From positions 35,500,360-35,564,359 of the forward strand of contig JAPFBE010000003.1 in the NCBI GenBank assembly GCA_034336665.1: a stretch of DNA of 64,000 nt, in the 5' to 3' direction. This document shows positions 26,101 to 36,541 of this stretch, piece after piece. The stretch is from Luscinia megarhynchos (Eukaryota > Chordata > Aves > Passeriformes > Turdidae). Within the stretch, counting starts at the first letter, position 1. Every line of letters begins with the position of its first letter. The notes beneath the pieces were generated by a model that was not told the DNA's origin, searched no databases, and saw only the letters and a list, made by a program, of their open reading frames with translations. The translations under genes were made by a program, and so were the position numbers.

Positions 26101-27039
26101 AGCTTAGTAAGAGTACTTAGAAAAAGTACAAATCTATTAAAAACAAACAAAATAAAACCAAAAAAGGTGAAAAAAACCAAAAACAAAACCCCACACAAGA
26201 TATCAAGGAGCTAAAATAGCAGCTCAAAGTAAAGAATGAGGTTAACTATCTATAGATGGCACCAGTTACGGAAATAAAGAATAACACCAGTTCCAAATTT
26301 TGTCATAGCAGAAACGGCTAAAGATTACATGGCAGAACTGGGATAAAAACATCCTACACAGGTGCCCATAGAACCTCTGAGTTCATACTCTCTGCCTGAC
26401 CTGCATGCCACTGAGTGCATAGTACTCTCCTATGCCTACACACCTGCAGCTAACAACGGACAATAATGGCTTCAGGTAAATACATTTAAATACGACCAAG
26501 ACACGCTTCCCTGTGCCACGCTGGAGACACACTGTCACAAAACAGACCCCTGGGCATCTCCTGGGCCAGACCCACACAGCCGGACTGACATCCCCCAGCT
26601 GGGCCCCCACGCTGGAAACAGGACCCATCACCTCTTTTTCATCTTTCTTTAATTCCACTCTTCCCTTTCCCTCTGCCCCTGTAACTAAACCCACTGTCAC
26701 GTGCCTATACAGTAAGTCAGGACTAACACACTAATTTCTTTGCCAAGTGTGTAATTCACTGATAAAACTTTCTGGTTGTTTGCGACCCCTCTGACTTTTG
26801 TCGCTCCTTCCCACCAATGAGCATTCACGACTCTCAGGTGATTGCTTCCCTTTAACGGTGGGTCCTCACAGTGGTGCAACAGAGGATTCAAAAACTCATT
26901 TTCACAATTTAATGGGGGCTCTGAGTGTTTTTCGCAACTTCCGTAATTTGCAGTGATAATTCCCTCTGTCCCCCATATTAAAACAAAATAAAAAGAAAAT
27001 AATCAATGTTTGAGAGCACTTTCAGTTAAACACAGAGAT
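20156..27039. other. AT-rich intergenic region upstream of ARGLU1, no gene seen
   Basis: No coding exon was recognised. The stretch includes an A-rich tract at 21,607-21,640, an AT-rich (TATAAATA) segment near 22,990-23,045 and an extremely AT-rich block at about 24,780-25,600. A possible NF-E2/MARE-type TGAGTCAGCA site lies at 22,125-22,134. The proximal part (about 26,480-27,000) becomes progressively less AT-rich towards the CpG island and has an inverted-orientation-neutral CCAAT at 26,814-26,818. Confidence 0.6.
21607..21640. repeat. A-rich tract with single G interruptions
   Basis: Purine-only run of A with scattered G, roughly 34 nt. Simple low-complexity DNA with no retroelement body adjacent. 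Confidence 0.8.
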
Positions 27040-28210
27040 TCTCTCTGAGGCGACCCCTCCGCCGGCGCGCGGCCCGCCGCGGCTGCCGAGGGGCCCGCTC
27101 CGAGCGGCGCTCGCCATTGGCTGCCGAACATTGCCGAGCGCTCTCGTGCTCCTCCGGCGCGGCGCCGGAGGCGGCGGGGAGGGGAGCGAACGGCTCGAGC
27201 GCGGCGCGGTGCATTGTGGGGCGGGAGAGGAGAGTCACTGCTCAGCCAGGGCCGCCATCTTGGCTGCGTCCGGACTCGCTCCCGCTCCCGGGGCCTGTTC
27301 CTTCTCCTCGCAGCGCAAAGCGGTGGAAAGGGAGAAGACGAAGGGCCCGCCCGGGCGGTGCTGATGCGCGCAGAGCCTCCTCGCACCTCTCCGGGGCGCC
27401 GCTAGTAAAGGGGGCGGGGGTGGTCGAGCAGTCGCCGGCGCGGCCTCTCCTCTCCTCTGCCAGGATGGGTCGGTCCCGCAGCCGGAGCTCGTCCCGCTCC
27501 AAGCACACCAAGAGCTCCAAGCACAACAAGAAGAACCGGAGCCGATCGCGGTCCCGCTCCCGAGAAAAGGAGCGGGCAAGGAAGCGCTCCAAGTCCCGGG
27601 AGAGCAAGCGGAACCGGCGCCGGGAGTCGCGCTCCCGCTCGCGCTCCAACACGGCCCCCTCCTCCCGGCGCGACCGGGACCGGGACCGCGACCGCGCCTC
27701 CTCCCCCCCCGACCGCATCGACATCTTCGGCCGCACGGTGAGCAAGCGCAGCAGCCTGGACGAGAAACAGAAGCGGGAGGAGGAGGAGAAAAAAGCAGAG
27801 TTCGAGCGCCAGCGGAAAATGTGAGCCCCGGGCCTGCGCTGGGGACGAGGCGGGTGGTGAGGGATGGGGGAGGAAGGGAAGTGCTCGGTGCCTCTCTCTC
27901 CGCGCCTTCTTCCTGCGGGCTGGGGCCGCCTGCGGCCGGCTACGGGCGCTCGGGCCCTGGCCGAGGCCTGGGCAGTGCCTGTTTTCCCGCCATCCGCCCC
28001 GTTCCCAAAGCCCGGCTCCCGCAGGTGCGATAGGAGCCGCCCACTCGAGTGCGAGCCCCCCGCACGCCTCCTCCCTCTCGGCCGGCTCTGCCCGCTTCCC
28101 ATCCGCCGTCGCTGCTCCTAAACTTGCCTGTGCTGCGGAGGCCTCGGCGCCCCTGAGGCTTTGTGCTGCGCTGCCGCACGCCCGCCCCTCCCCTCCGTGG
28201 CGTGGAGGTT
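27040..28210 (+). promoter_or_regulatory. ARGLU1: CpG-island promoter of ARGLU1
   Basis: GC content and CpG density rise abruptly near 27,040 and fall near 28,210, covering the promoter, exon 1 and the start of intron 1. A GCCGCCATCTTGG sequence at 27,251-27,263 is a textbook YY1 site. YY1 sites of this form usually sit just downstream of the start site of housekeeping genes, so transcription probably begins around 27,200-27,250 (inference). An inverted CCAAT (ATTGG) at 27,116-27,120 could bind NF-Y. There is no TATA box. This architecture suits broad housekeeping expression, and divergent antisense initiation from the same island is possible. Confidence 0.8.
27465..27820 (+). CDS. ARGLU1: ARGLU1 coding exon 1
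   Basis: This exon encodes residues 1-118 plus two bases of codon 119. It holds the whole RS/RD-rich basic domain and the conserved [20 protein letters not shown] segment. The donor is AAAAT|GTGAGC with GT at 27,821. The open frame continues one codon to read Met-stop, but that is intronic. When joined to exon 2 the split codon becomes ATT (Ile), as in other vertebrates. The 5' UTR probably begins near 27,240. Confidence 0.96.
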
Positions 28211-31200
28211 GTTACGCGTCGAGCTGGGGCATCTGGAGTTGCTCGAGTGAAGGTTTCAGGAAACACTATGCTTTATTAACTCAGGGGGATTACTTTCTTG
28301 CCAGATGGGACGGTGAGATCCGGTGACTTGTTTCATTTGAAACGTTTTCCTTTTTTCAGTTTATGTTATGAGAACTATGGTTATTTATTAAGTCTGCAGA
28401 TGTAAATACTATTTTAATAAACGATGGGATGCATTAATACGTTTAGCAGCATCTAAAGTTATAAAACAGATGTTTATGCAGCAGAGAGAAGAAGGGTTTG
28501 TAATCAGGTGATTCTTTTAATACTGCCCTTGCTCATTGGACCACCTAACCCAGAAAAAGCACTTGTTTGTACATATGAAGCCAAGGAGTGCTGTTAATTC
28601 TCAGATGGAGCTTTACTTAAGCCATATCATTCTCAGGAAATACTAGTTGTCATTATCAGGCTTGGTGAGCCCAAGCTGCCACTTTCATTTCCGTTTGAAG
28701 ATAATCACCTTTGCTAAGTTCAGAGTTTAGACAGTCAAAAACTTCCACAGTAAAAGAAATGTGAAAATTGACATATTTTGACAGACTGATCCTAGTTTTG
28801 TGGTTTAGAATTTTATTCAGTACCTAAATTAAGAAAAATACTCTGTGCATATCTACAATGAAGAACTGGAATGTGCTTAAAAATTTGAGTATAGAATGGT
28901 TTATTCTAGTACTTAGGAGCTGGTTTAGTTGAAGTGTAAGTAAATTTTCAGTGTAAGTTAGCTTTGAAATTTTAAAAAGCTTATGAAGTCTGTATAGAAG
29001 GAATATGATATTTCAACAATACTTGCTACAGGATAGTAGACATTTGAGGGAGAATCAATATTGGAAGAGACGGGGTATGGAATTTTTATACTTCCACAAT
29101 ACACTTTAAATTTTAAAAAGAAAAAGCAATAAAACAGAGTAGGAAAGTATGGGCTTATAGTAAGTCATGTGTAAATTGTGTTACGTATGTTAGTATAGAT
29201 TCATATTAGATAAGGTAAGAAGTATTTCCTTTCTGCCGAATAAATTAGTGGACAGTCCATAGATTGGAACTGACTTTCTTCTTCTTGTGTCTTGTTGAAA
29301 TCTCAATACACAGCCTAATTTCAGCCCTTTCCTATAGTGCTTATTTCCTTGCCTTGCAAGTATGACTTTTTTCCCCTCAGAAATGTGGTAAAATGTAAAT
29401 GGTTTATTTTCTGCAGACATCTTTAAGAAGCAAACGGATCATATGAAAAATAGTTTTTTACTTCGGTGACTTATCTGTTGCTCTGGAATCATAACTTAGT
29501 AGACCAGGAAAATAAAATGATAAAATACTGTAAGTTCATTCAAGTGATTTTGGAAAAAAAAAACAAAACCAAAACAAAAAAAACCAGTTGGTATACTACA
29601 AAATAAATCACTGAGATTTATATCTGTGTTCATAATTTTATTTTCTTAATAAGGTCTAAGCCATTGTAATATTCCCTGTAAGTCTAAAAATACATTTGAT
29701 TGATTTAATTAAATTTTAATGGAGTTTTTTGGAGTGAAAGGAATGAAACATTGCAGGCACAGTCCTTGATTTGAGTGCATCTTCAGTTGCTGAGGATATT
29801 TGAAAATCTATTTCAGACACATGTGTCATGGTATTTTTGTAACTGTGCACTGTCTTTATTCAATTAGCTAATTTTTTTCCTAGATTTCCTGATGTTAAAC
29901 ATAAAGCTATGATAGTTTAATAAAACATGAGAGTATGAACTTAATTCTCTAGAACTCTAGCCTCTTAAGCAGTATTGGTTCAGGATGGTGAGAATACTTG
30001 CTGCTGAATAAGAGAGAAGGGAAACCTTTGAAAATAAAATCATATTTAGTATGTAAAGGATGTTTAAACACTAGTCCACAAAGGGTTGTAGCTTGGCAGA
30101 GATACACTGAGAGTGGGGTTGATGCATTTTTCTGTGACTGGTATAAGTTTTTGGTTTGCCTTATGTTGCTTTGTAGTTTTTTCTCTGAAAAAAGATCACC
30201 TCAAGATATTTTGTGTCCATTTTGGATAAATGAATTCTGGTCTAATGTGCCCCTAAGCTAAATTTTCTATCTCTTGAGGATTGTAAGACTAAAATTAGTC
30301 TTCTCTGGCAGAATGATTTAGTTGAGGATTCCAACATTTTCTAGTGAAGGAGATCCACTTAGTTCAGTACACTTTGGAAAAGATGTCACATGACCAGAGG
30401 AAACTGGGAGCCTTTCACCTTTGTTTTTCCCATGGTTATCTAGATAAGAAATACATACTTCACATGTCCTATTACCATGTATTAGCATAGGCCGTCTAAA
30501 AGATGGTAAATCATGTAACTTTTTTTCCCTTCTATTAGTTGTTTTTCAAATCAGATAGATTAGGAAAGTTTTTCCAAATGAGATAAGAAAATGCAAACGT
30601 TCTGGAAATGACAGAATATTAAGATATTAGAAAAGTAGTTGTTCTTCTAAATCCTGGATTTATGTTGCTGACAGGCCAGAAGAAAAGTTTTCTAAGATTG
30701 TTCTGTACCTCATGGAAAATTTAAAACAAAAGTTCAATATCAAGTGTAAAACCAAGGCTCTTATCCCCACATTCCATAATAATTCCAGATAAATAATACT
30801 ACATGAAATATAGAGTATTCACTGTTGTTCATCCTTGGATATCTAATTGCCATGTTGTGATTACTGTCTGGATATTTTTTTGTAATTAACTAGCAAATTT
30901 ACCTAGTATTTTTGTATCCTTTTTAAAGAAAAGTTAAAACAGTGCTCAGGCTAAGTGATAATACTGCTGCTAAACAAAAATAGAGATAATACATATGAAA
31001 ACATTTCCAAAATTCAGAACAGAGAAAGCTGCAGTTTGCAAGGATTTATTTAGTGCTTGATATTGATATAATTTATTTTGGATTATTATGGTAGAAACAG
31101 AGTCCTGCAGTAAAAAAAAAAAAATTAGAGCTGAAGTTATTGATATTTGTTAAAGTAAATTATTGGATAACTAGGTTACTGGTATAATACCTGGAATTGC

Positions 31201-34200
31201 AGGTAAAATATTGAAATCACAAATTTTATTGCTTCTGTCTTCTATTTTAAGGTACTGGAGATAGTTTGATGTCTCTAAGGTGGTGGCTTTAAGGCAAGAT
31301 TTTACAGGATATTGTAGCTGTATATGGCTTAAAATTGAGAATATATAAACTGAAGGGTGAATGATGCTCAAAGTTGGGTGGGTTTTGGATTTTTTGGAGT
31401 AGGGAGGCATGGTGTTGTAGTTGCTTGGTTTGGGTTGGGTTTTTTTCCTTCCTCCCCCGCTCCAATTGTGATCAAGAAGTAGTGTGATAAGTTGTCTTCA
31501 ATTTGATCTGTTGGTATATAGAAAGATGCTAAATATGGAATGGTCTGAATGGATTCTCTGTGATAGGAGCACTGATTGCCTGAATATTCACTTTCTTTAA
31601 ATGTAGGGCAAAGTATATTCTTTAAATACATAATCTATGTGTAAAATTTCTTCAGTAGCATAGCTGATGTTTCAGGAGGAGTTTGTTGAAGGAGTTTGTT
31701 TCAGTGCCAACATTATTGATTAAACATGTGATCCTCATGTTTGCATTTTGCAGTCGTCAACAAGAAATTGAAGAGAAACTCATAGAGGAAGAAACTGCTC
31801 GAAGGGTGGAAGAACTTGTAGCTAAACGCGTAGAAGAAGAGCTGGAGAAAAGAAAGGATGAGATTGAGCGAGAGGTTCTCCGCAGGGTGGAGGAGGCTAA
31901 GCGCATCATGGAAAAACAGTTGCTCGAAGAACTCGAGCGACAGCGACAAGCTGAACTTGCAGCACAAAAAGCCAGAGAGGTAACGCTCGGTCGTTTGGAA
32001 AGTAGAGACAGTCCATGGCAAAACTTTCAGTGTCGGTTTGTGCCTCCTGTTGGGTTCAGAAAGAGATGGAATACAGCAAATCTAATTCCCTTCTCATATA
32101 AACTTGCATTGCTGCGAAACTTAATTTCTAGCCTATTCAGAGGAGCTCACTGATATTTAAACAGTTACTCTCCTAAAACCTGAACAAGGATACTTGATTC
32201 TTAATGGAACTGACCTACATATTTCAGAATTGTTTGAAACTTTTGCCATGGCTGCAGGATTTAACAGCAGTCCTTTCATTTTGGGGAAGGGTATTAAAAA
32301 GTACGTAATTATGTATCCTTCATTTGTTTCATTTTGTTTACCTAGACTGTAAGAGGCTTTTGCCTTCAGCCAGGCAAAAAGCAGGGTCCAGCAGTGCGCT
32401 GCAGTACCTGTCTTTAACAAATAGGTTTCTTATTCTTCATTTAAAATGAACATTTTCCTTGAGCATACATTGGACTAATTGTGGGACTTCGAGCATAAGC
32501 CCATCCACGTCTTCACGAAGGATCTCTGTCCAAATCATTATATCCATTTTTAATAACTACTAACAACTCCTTTTTTTCTCCCTAGAAGTTATAAAAGAGC
32601 AGGTTGCCCTTGTCTGAAGTCAAGCTGAACGTGTGACTTGGGTTTTTGGGGCCTTTTTTTGTTGCTTTGTTTCGTTTTTTAATCAGCAGCTGGAGCAGAA
32701 GCTGAAAATGTCTTTCTGTGAGACAGTAATTTGCTACTAAAGGCTTTGATGCCTGCCTGCACCAATCATTCCAGGATCCAGAAATTTCAAGACAAACTTC
32801 AAACTGTAGAGGAAATTTGTGCTAAATAGTCCTAAGTGTCAAATGCTTTTTTCACTCTACGTCCTACACAGTTTATTTTAAATTAGTATTTTGATTGGCT
32901 TACGAAAGGAGAGACAGTAGCAATGGAGCTTTCCCCTTCACACTAGATGTGACTTGTCAGTCACATATTATCAAATTACATGGAAACAAATGGAATGCTG
33001 AGTTATGATAAATATTAAAAATAAATAAATTATACGTATTTTGTGCAAATTCAGACTTTAATATCAAACAGTTTAAGTTGAATGTACATACTCATAGTCA
33101 GCAAATTCTTCATATTTAGAGGTTTTCATTTGATCAGATGGATGACTTGTTTTTTTAAAAAAAAGTATTTTTGGTATCGTCGTCATGTGGAGAAGTCCCA
33201 CCAGTTCTTTGTAATGCAGAATGAACCTCCATGCCTGGAGTGAAGTGTGCTAGCTAGTAGCTGGTTACTAGTCATAGTAAGAAGTTTTCATATGCTTGCT
33301 TTGTTCATATTAACTTTTTTTTCTTACACAGACATAAACCTCTGGCTAACTTTAAATCCTCCAAATATAAAAATAATTTGGATATATATTTCATGAACTG
33401 AAACAATTCAAAATTTTTCACGCAGTCTTCATATTTGAGTTGCATAACAGAGTTCCATAAAATTCACCAAGAAAACAACAATTACAAGGCTTTATTTCCT
33501 GATCTGCCTTCTCTGGACTCCTGAATTCCAAGTTCATACTGCAGACAGTTTCAGCTGTCTTAAAATTGTCAAAATACTGAATGTTAAGTCCATTCTCCCC
33601 ATGAAAGAAGCCCATAGCTCCATGAAGTATGGATTACCATTTGTATTTTTCACTAACAGTAAATGTATTTTTCTTATTAATTGTTTGCCTTAGGAATGAT
33701 TTACATATTTTTGTTCCTTCTTACCATAAACATCTGCATTCCTCAGCTCAGCCTTCCTTGTATGTTGTTTCTTTATAAATGGTTGAGCTGCTGATGCAGG
33801 TATTGCCAAGCTAACAGTACAAATCATTTTAAAGAGGAAGCTGGCGCGTATGGCAGCCGAGGAGCACACTCTGCAGGACACTGGACAAGACAGTAAATAT
33901 TCAACTTTTAATGCTGATTAAAGGAGTATAGGTAAAGAATACGTAGGTATACTTAATTGGTGAGACAAACTATTCACTTTATTTATATTTTCTATATTAC
34001 TTTTTAATTTGGTAAATACTATCCAGTTTTTGTAGTTGTCCTTGTTGATTTGTGTGATATTAAAATTCTAGTAATAAATTGTCAGGATTCTATGATTAGG
34101 GAGGGTTTAGTTGGATGCTGTTTGGACTGGGCGGGATGATTTAAATTGAGTGCTAGAAACCAGTTTTAGTGGCTGCACAGTTTACCGTTGTGAGGCGAAA

Positions 34201-35839
34201 TAGGTGGCTGTAAAGCTGCCACTTTAAGTCAGTTCACAAAAGAATTCTGAGAAAGATTAGTGAACATGCATAAATGAATATTTTACTTTACTAACATCTT
34301 GCCCTGTCCTCCCATTTAGGAAGAAGAGCGTGCAAAGCGTGAGGAACTAGAGCGAATACTAGAAGAGAATAATCGAAAAATTGCAGAAGCACAAGCTAAA
34401 CTGGTACGTGAAGGTGTAGCTAACTGTTCTGTTGGGAAATGCAGGTGTCTCTGCCAGATTTGCAACACAATTGAAATAAATGAATCAACCTTTTCTAGAG
34501 TTTAACTTTCGTATTGCTGGTTCTATCGGTAACATTGCTCTCCTTTACCTGAGCATAGAATACCAAATCCTTAGCAGTAACACTAGGCTGATAAAATAGT
34601 TTGGATGCAGTTAATTTAGAGGGGAGATGGCTGCCTTCAGAATTTAAAAAGTGCATTTTAACTATGTCTCATGTAGAGGGTTGAAGTAAGTTTGCAAACA
34701 TGTTCAGTTTTGTGTGACTAATTCTGTTTTGTTGAGCAGAACAAGTACAAACTAGATTTAATTCTAATATAATGTTGATGTAGAAGTGCTGAAAGGAACT
34801 TTCAGCATAAGCTTAAGATATGTAAGCTAGGAAAGTCTAACTTACTTTGGTCTCCAAGCCTTTTTAAATCAGGTGCTTGCCACATGAAAACATTCAATAT
34901 GATTTAGCTGATTATAATCAATTGATGATAAGACAAACTAAGTTGCTTCTAAAATCCTGATTGAACTCTGACAGTTTCAATTGCCCAAGTAATTGCACCT
35001 CTTTCATATAAAAATGAGGCTTCTTAAATCTTTTTGCTTGAACTACATATGCTGTAGATGTCTTTGGTTTACCGTTGTCTCTATGTCTTATGGTGGAAAC
35101 AGGACAAATGGAAAATTTAAAATACTGACTGAAGTAATGAACTAAATAAGCAACTAGAAAGGCCAACTGGGAGAGCTGTAAGAATCATAGGTCAATGTAA
35201 GGATTGACTAGTTGCAAATCAAGTGAAGATGGTTTTGGATTAGGAGGGATTTTTAGATGGGTTTTGGAGCAGGGAGACCTCAGCCTGAAGGTATGTGACT
35301 TCATTTATGTGTGTATGTTACTTCAGCTTACACGTGACAAGTGTTGGGACAATTTCTGTATGTATCTAATATCTGTGTTGTAATGTAATCAAAATGTAAT
35401 GTGTTGCTTGCAAAGCAATGCTGAAAAATATTCAAGGTAAGCACTCCAGATTTCGATACATTAGCTGTAGAAAGTACTCGGTGTTTCTTCTAAACTCAAT
35501 TCAAATGACCATTTTATAAACGGTTTCACTGAAACCGACTATGGCATCTAGCTCAGGCAGAACTGCTTACATACTTATGCAGGATTCAACCTGTTTGGAA
35601 GTTAATATGGACTTGTAAGTTGCTTTTATGACTACAAAATATGCTGGCCTAAATTTTACCATTTTCCTATATAGGCTGAAGAACAATTGAAAATTGTTGA
35701 AGAACAAAGAAAGATTCATGAGGAGAGGATGAAACTAGAACAAGAGAGACAGCGTCAGCAAAAGGAAGAGCAAAAAATTATCCTGGGCAAAGGAAAGTCT
35801 AGGCCAAAACTGTCCTTCTCCCTAAAAAGCCAGGATTAA
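27465..35839 (+). CDS. ARGLU1: ARGLU1, arginine and glutamate-rich protein 1 (complete, four coding exons)
   Basis: The coding sequence joins 27,465-27,820, 31,754-31,979, 34,320-34,403 and 35,675-35,839, giving 831 nt and 276 residues including no internal stop. All three introns are GT-AG. The N-terminal third (residues about 1-78) is an RS/basic domain rich in SR, KR and RD dipeptides. A conserved linker follows ([20 protein letters not shown], about 78-97). The rest is a long charged Glu/Arg/Lys helix, predicted coiled coil, ending in [22 protein letters not shown]1 is a nuclear protein that works with Mediator subunit MED1 and nuclear receptors in transcription and also modulates alternative splicing (established knowledge). 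The human protein is 273 residues as I recall, so this one is full length, slightly extended in the RD run. The ATG at 27,465 has A at -3 and G at +4 and matches the known N-terminus [10 protein letters not shown]. Upstream in-frame codons are 5' UTR. Confidence 0.97.
28211..31753 (+). other. ARGLU1: ARGLU1 intron 1 beyond the CpG island
   Basis: The intron as a whole spans 27,821-31,753. This part is AT-rich, with no additional coding exon recognised and an AAAC-type tract near 29,555-29,586. The intron ends with TTTGCATTTTGCAG, a normal pyrimidine-rich acceptor. Confidence 0.85.
31754..31979 (+). CDS. ARGLU1: ARGLU1 coding exon 2
   Basis: The exon begins with T completing the Ile codon, then encodes [20 protein letters not shown] and continues through the Glu/Arg-rich helix to AAQKARE (residues 119-194). 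It ends in phase 0 at GAG|GTAACG, with GT at 31,980. The donor GTAACG departs from the GTAAGT/GTGAGT consensus at +5 or nearby, which fits an intron that is inefficiently removed. The reading frame continues for 57 codons into intron 2 before a stop at 32,151-32,153, so a retained-intron transcript would encode a truncated protein. Confidence 0.97.
31980..34319 (+). promoter_or_regulatory. ARGLU1: ARGLU1 intron 2, expected ultraconserved autoregulatory intron with candidate poison exon
   Basis: In mammals the corresponding intron contains an ultraconserved element that overlaps an alternative exon triggering nonsense-mediated decay and causes nuclear intron retention; ARGLU1 protein shifts splicing of its own transcript (established knowledge). 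Here a strong acceptor (pyrimidine run then CCCTAG at 32,581-32,585) opens a candidate exon. Spliced after exon 2 in phase 0, it reads AAG TTA TAA, with the stop at 32,592-32,594. A plausible donor is TCT|GTGAGA with GT at 32,718, giving a 132-nt exon, but other donors are possible. The intron has no repeat insertions that I recognise. Sequence identity to mammals was not computed. Confidence 0.6.
32586..32717 (+). other. ARGLU1: Candidate ARGLU1 poison (NMD) exon
   Basis: The acceptor is supported by a T-rich tract immediately followed by CCCTAG. Inclusion after exon 2 introduces an in-frame TAA as the third codon. The proposed donor GTGAGA at 32,718 is the best-looking match downstream. A second acceptor-like TTTTTTAATCAGCAG lies inside the interval (about 32,675-32,689), so the real exon could be shorter. 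Identification rests on the published existence of an alternative exon in this intron plus these motifs. Confidence 0.4.
34320..34403 (+). CDS. ARGLU1: ARGLU1 coding exon 3
   Basis: An 84-nt phase-0 exon encoding 28 residues, [20 protein letters not shown] then IAEAQAKL (residues 195-222), within the coiled-coil region. The acceptor is CCCATTTAG at 34,319 and the donor is CTG|GTACGT with GT at 34,404. Because the exon is a multiple of three, skipping it would keep the frame. Confidence 0.97.
34404..35674 (+). other. ARGLU1: ARGLU1 intron 3
   Basis: A GT-AG intron of 1,271 bp ending in TTTTCCTATATAG. AT-rich, with no exon, RNA gene or repeat recognised inside it. Confidence 0.85.
35675..35839 (+). 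CDS. ARGLU1: ARGLU1 coding exon 4 (terminal) with stop
   Basis: This exon encodes residues 223-276, from [20 protein letters not shown] to the conserved tail [19 protein letters not shown], and stops at TAA 35,837-35,839. The tail matches vertebrate ARGLU1, with Ser at the position I recall as Thr in human (SLKTQD). The 3' UTR follows directly. Confidence 0.97.
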   Translation, partial: AEEQLKIVEEQRKIHEERMKLEQERQRQQKEEQKIILGKGKSRPKLSFSLKSQD

Positions 35840-36541
35840 ATTTCAACTCTGAACTCCTAAAAGAAAAAAAGAAACAAACAAAAAACAACAAAAAAAAAGA
35901 AAACAAACAAACAAAAACTTTGTATGGTAGCTTCATGTTGAAGTGTTTTTTGGTTTTTTTTTTCTTTCTCTCAGATTTTTTTTGTCTTTTTTGAAAGTTG
36001 GAAAGTTAGCTTGTTCTAATAGGGGCTGTGCTCTGCAATTCTTATTTTTTTTAAACTTCCATTAAGTTAAACCCTTATCAGATCATCATTGCCTTTTAGA
36101 GGGCAATCTGTTTTCATCAATTTTGTTTCTGTATTGGTGGTTGGAAGCAACTCATGTCACTTTATGAATTGTGGATGATCTGATAAGGTTTTACTGACCT
36201 ACTCATCAGAGTTTGACTCTGATAATTGACAGAACTTTTTACTGGGTATTGCTGACTTTTAATATTTTTATTTTAAAGTCAGTAAATACATGAGTAAATT
36301 GCCATAGTATTACTGGACCTCTGTGGTTTATTGTTAAATCAGTGTCCTATGATACTGTCCCGTTGTTGCGCTTGATGTTCCTGATACAGGTAAGGAAATA
36401 GTTTGTCATTTCTGCTATGAATACATAGAGAGAGTTCAGTATTGTCTCTGTTAGATTTGTTTTTATTACATTGACAGCATTCAACCAGCGTTCCCCGTTG
36501 TGTAAATAAACCAATTTGCTGAATAAAGTGAAAGTCTTAAA
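35840..36541 (+). other. ARGLU1: ARGLU1 3' UTR
   Basis: About 700 nt from the stop codon to the predicted cleavage site. It opens with an A-rich AAAC-type tract (about 35,862-35,917) followed by a T-rich tract (about 35,946-35,995). It then contains a long-range inverted repeat (36,069-36,087 with 36,174-36,191), a hairpin nested in its loop (36,088-36,107) and another short hairpin (36,205-36,223). The remainder is AT-rich and ends at the polyadenylation signal. Confidence 0.8.
36522..36527 (+). terminator. ARGLU1: Polyadenylation signal AATAAA of ARGLU1
   Basis: The canonical AATAAA in TTTGCTGAATAAAGTG is preceded by another AATAAA-containing word near 36,504-36,509. Cleavage is expected 10-30 nt downstream, near 36,540-36,555. 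Distal signals further downstream (for example AAATAAAT near 37,556) could support a longer isoform. Confidence 0.75.

Noticed and set aside
27117..27464. In-frame N-terminal extension of ARGLU1 upstream of 27,465
   Set aside because: The added 116 residues are Arg/Ala/Pro-rich GC noise. The conserved protein starts at [10 protein letters not shown], and the YY1 site and probable transcription start lie inside the extension.
27818..27823. Met-stop ending for ARGLU1 after exon 1
   Set aside because: The open frame stops at TGA only because it reads into the GTGAGC donor. Splicing to 31,754 restores the Ile codon and the conserved frame.
27242..28102. 286-codon minus-strand ORF opposite ARGLU1 exon 1
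   Set aside because: It is an antisense shadow of the SR/RD repeats and CpG island: Arg/Ser/Gly-rich with no domain, overlapping a certain coding exon.
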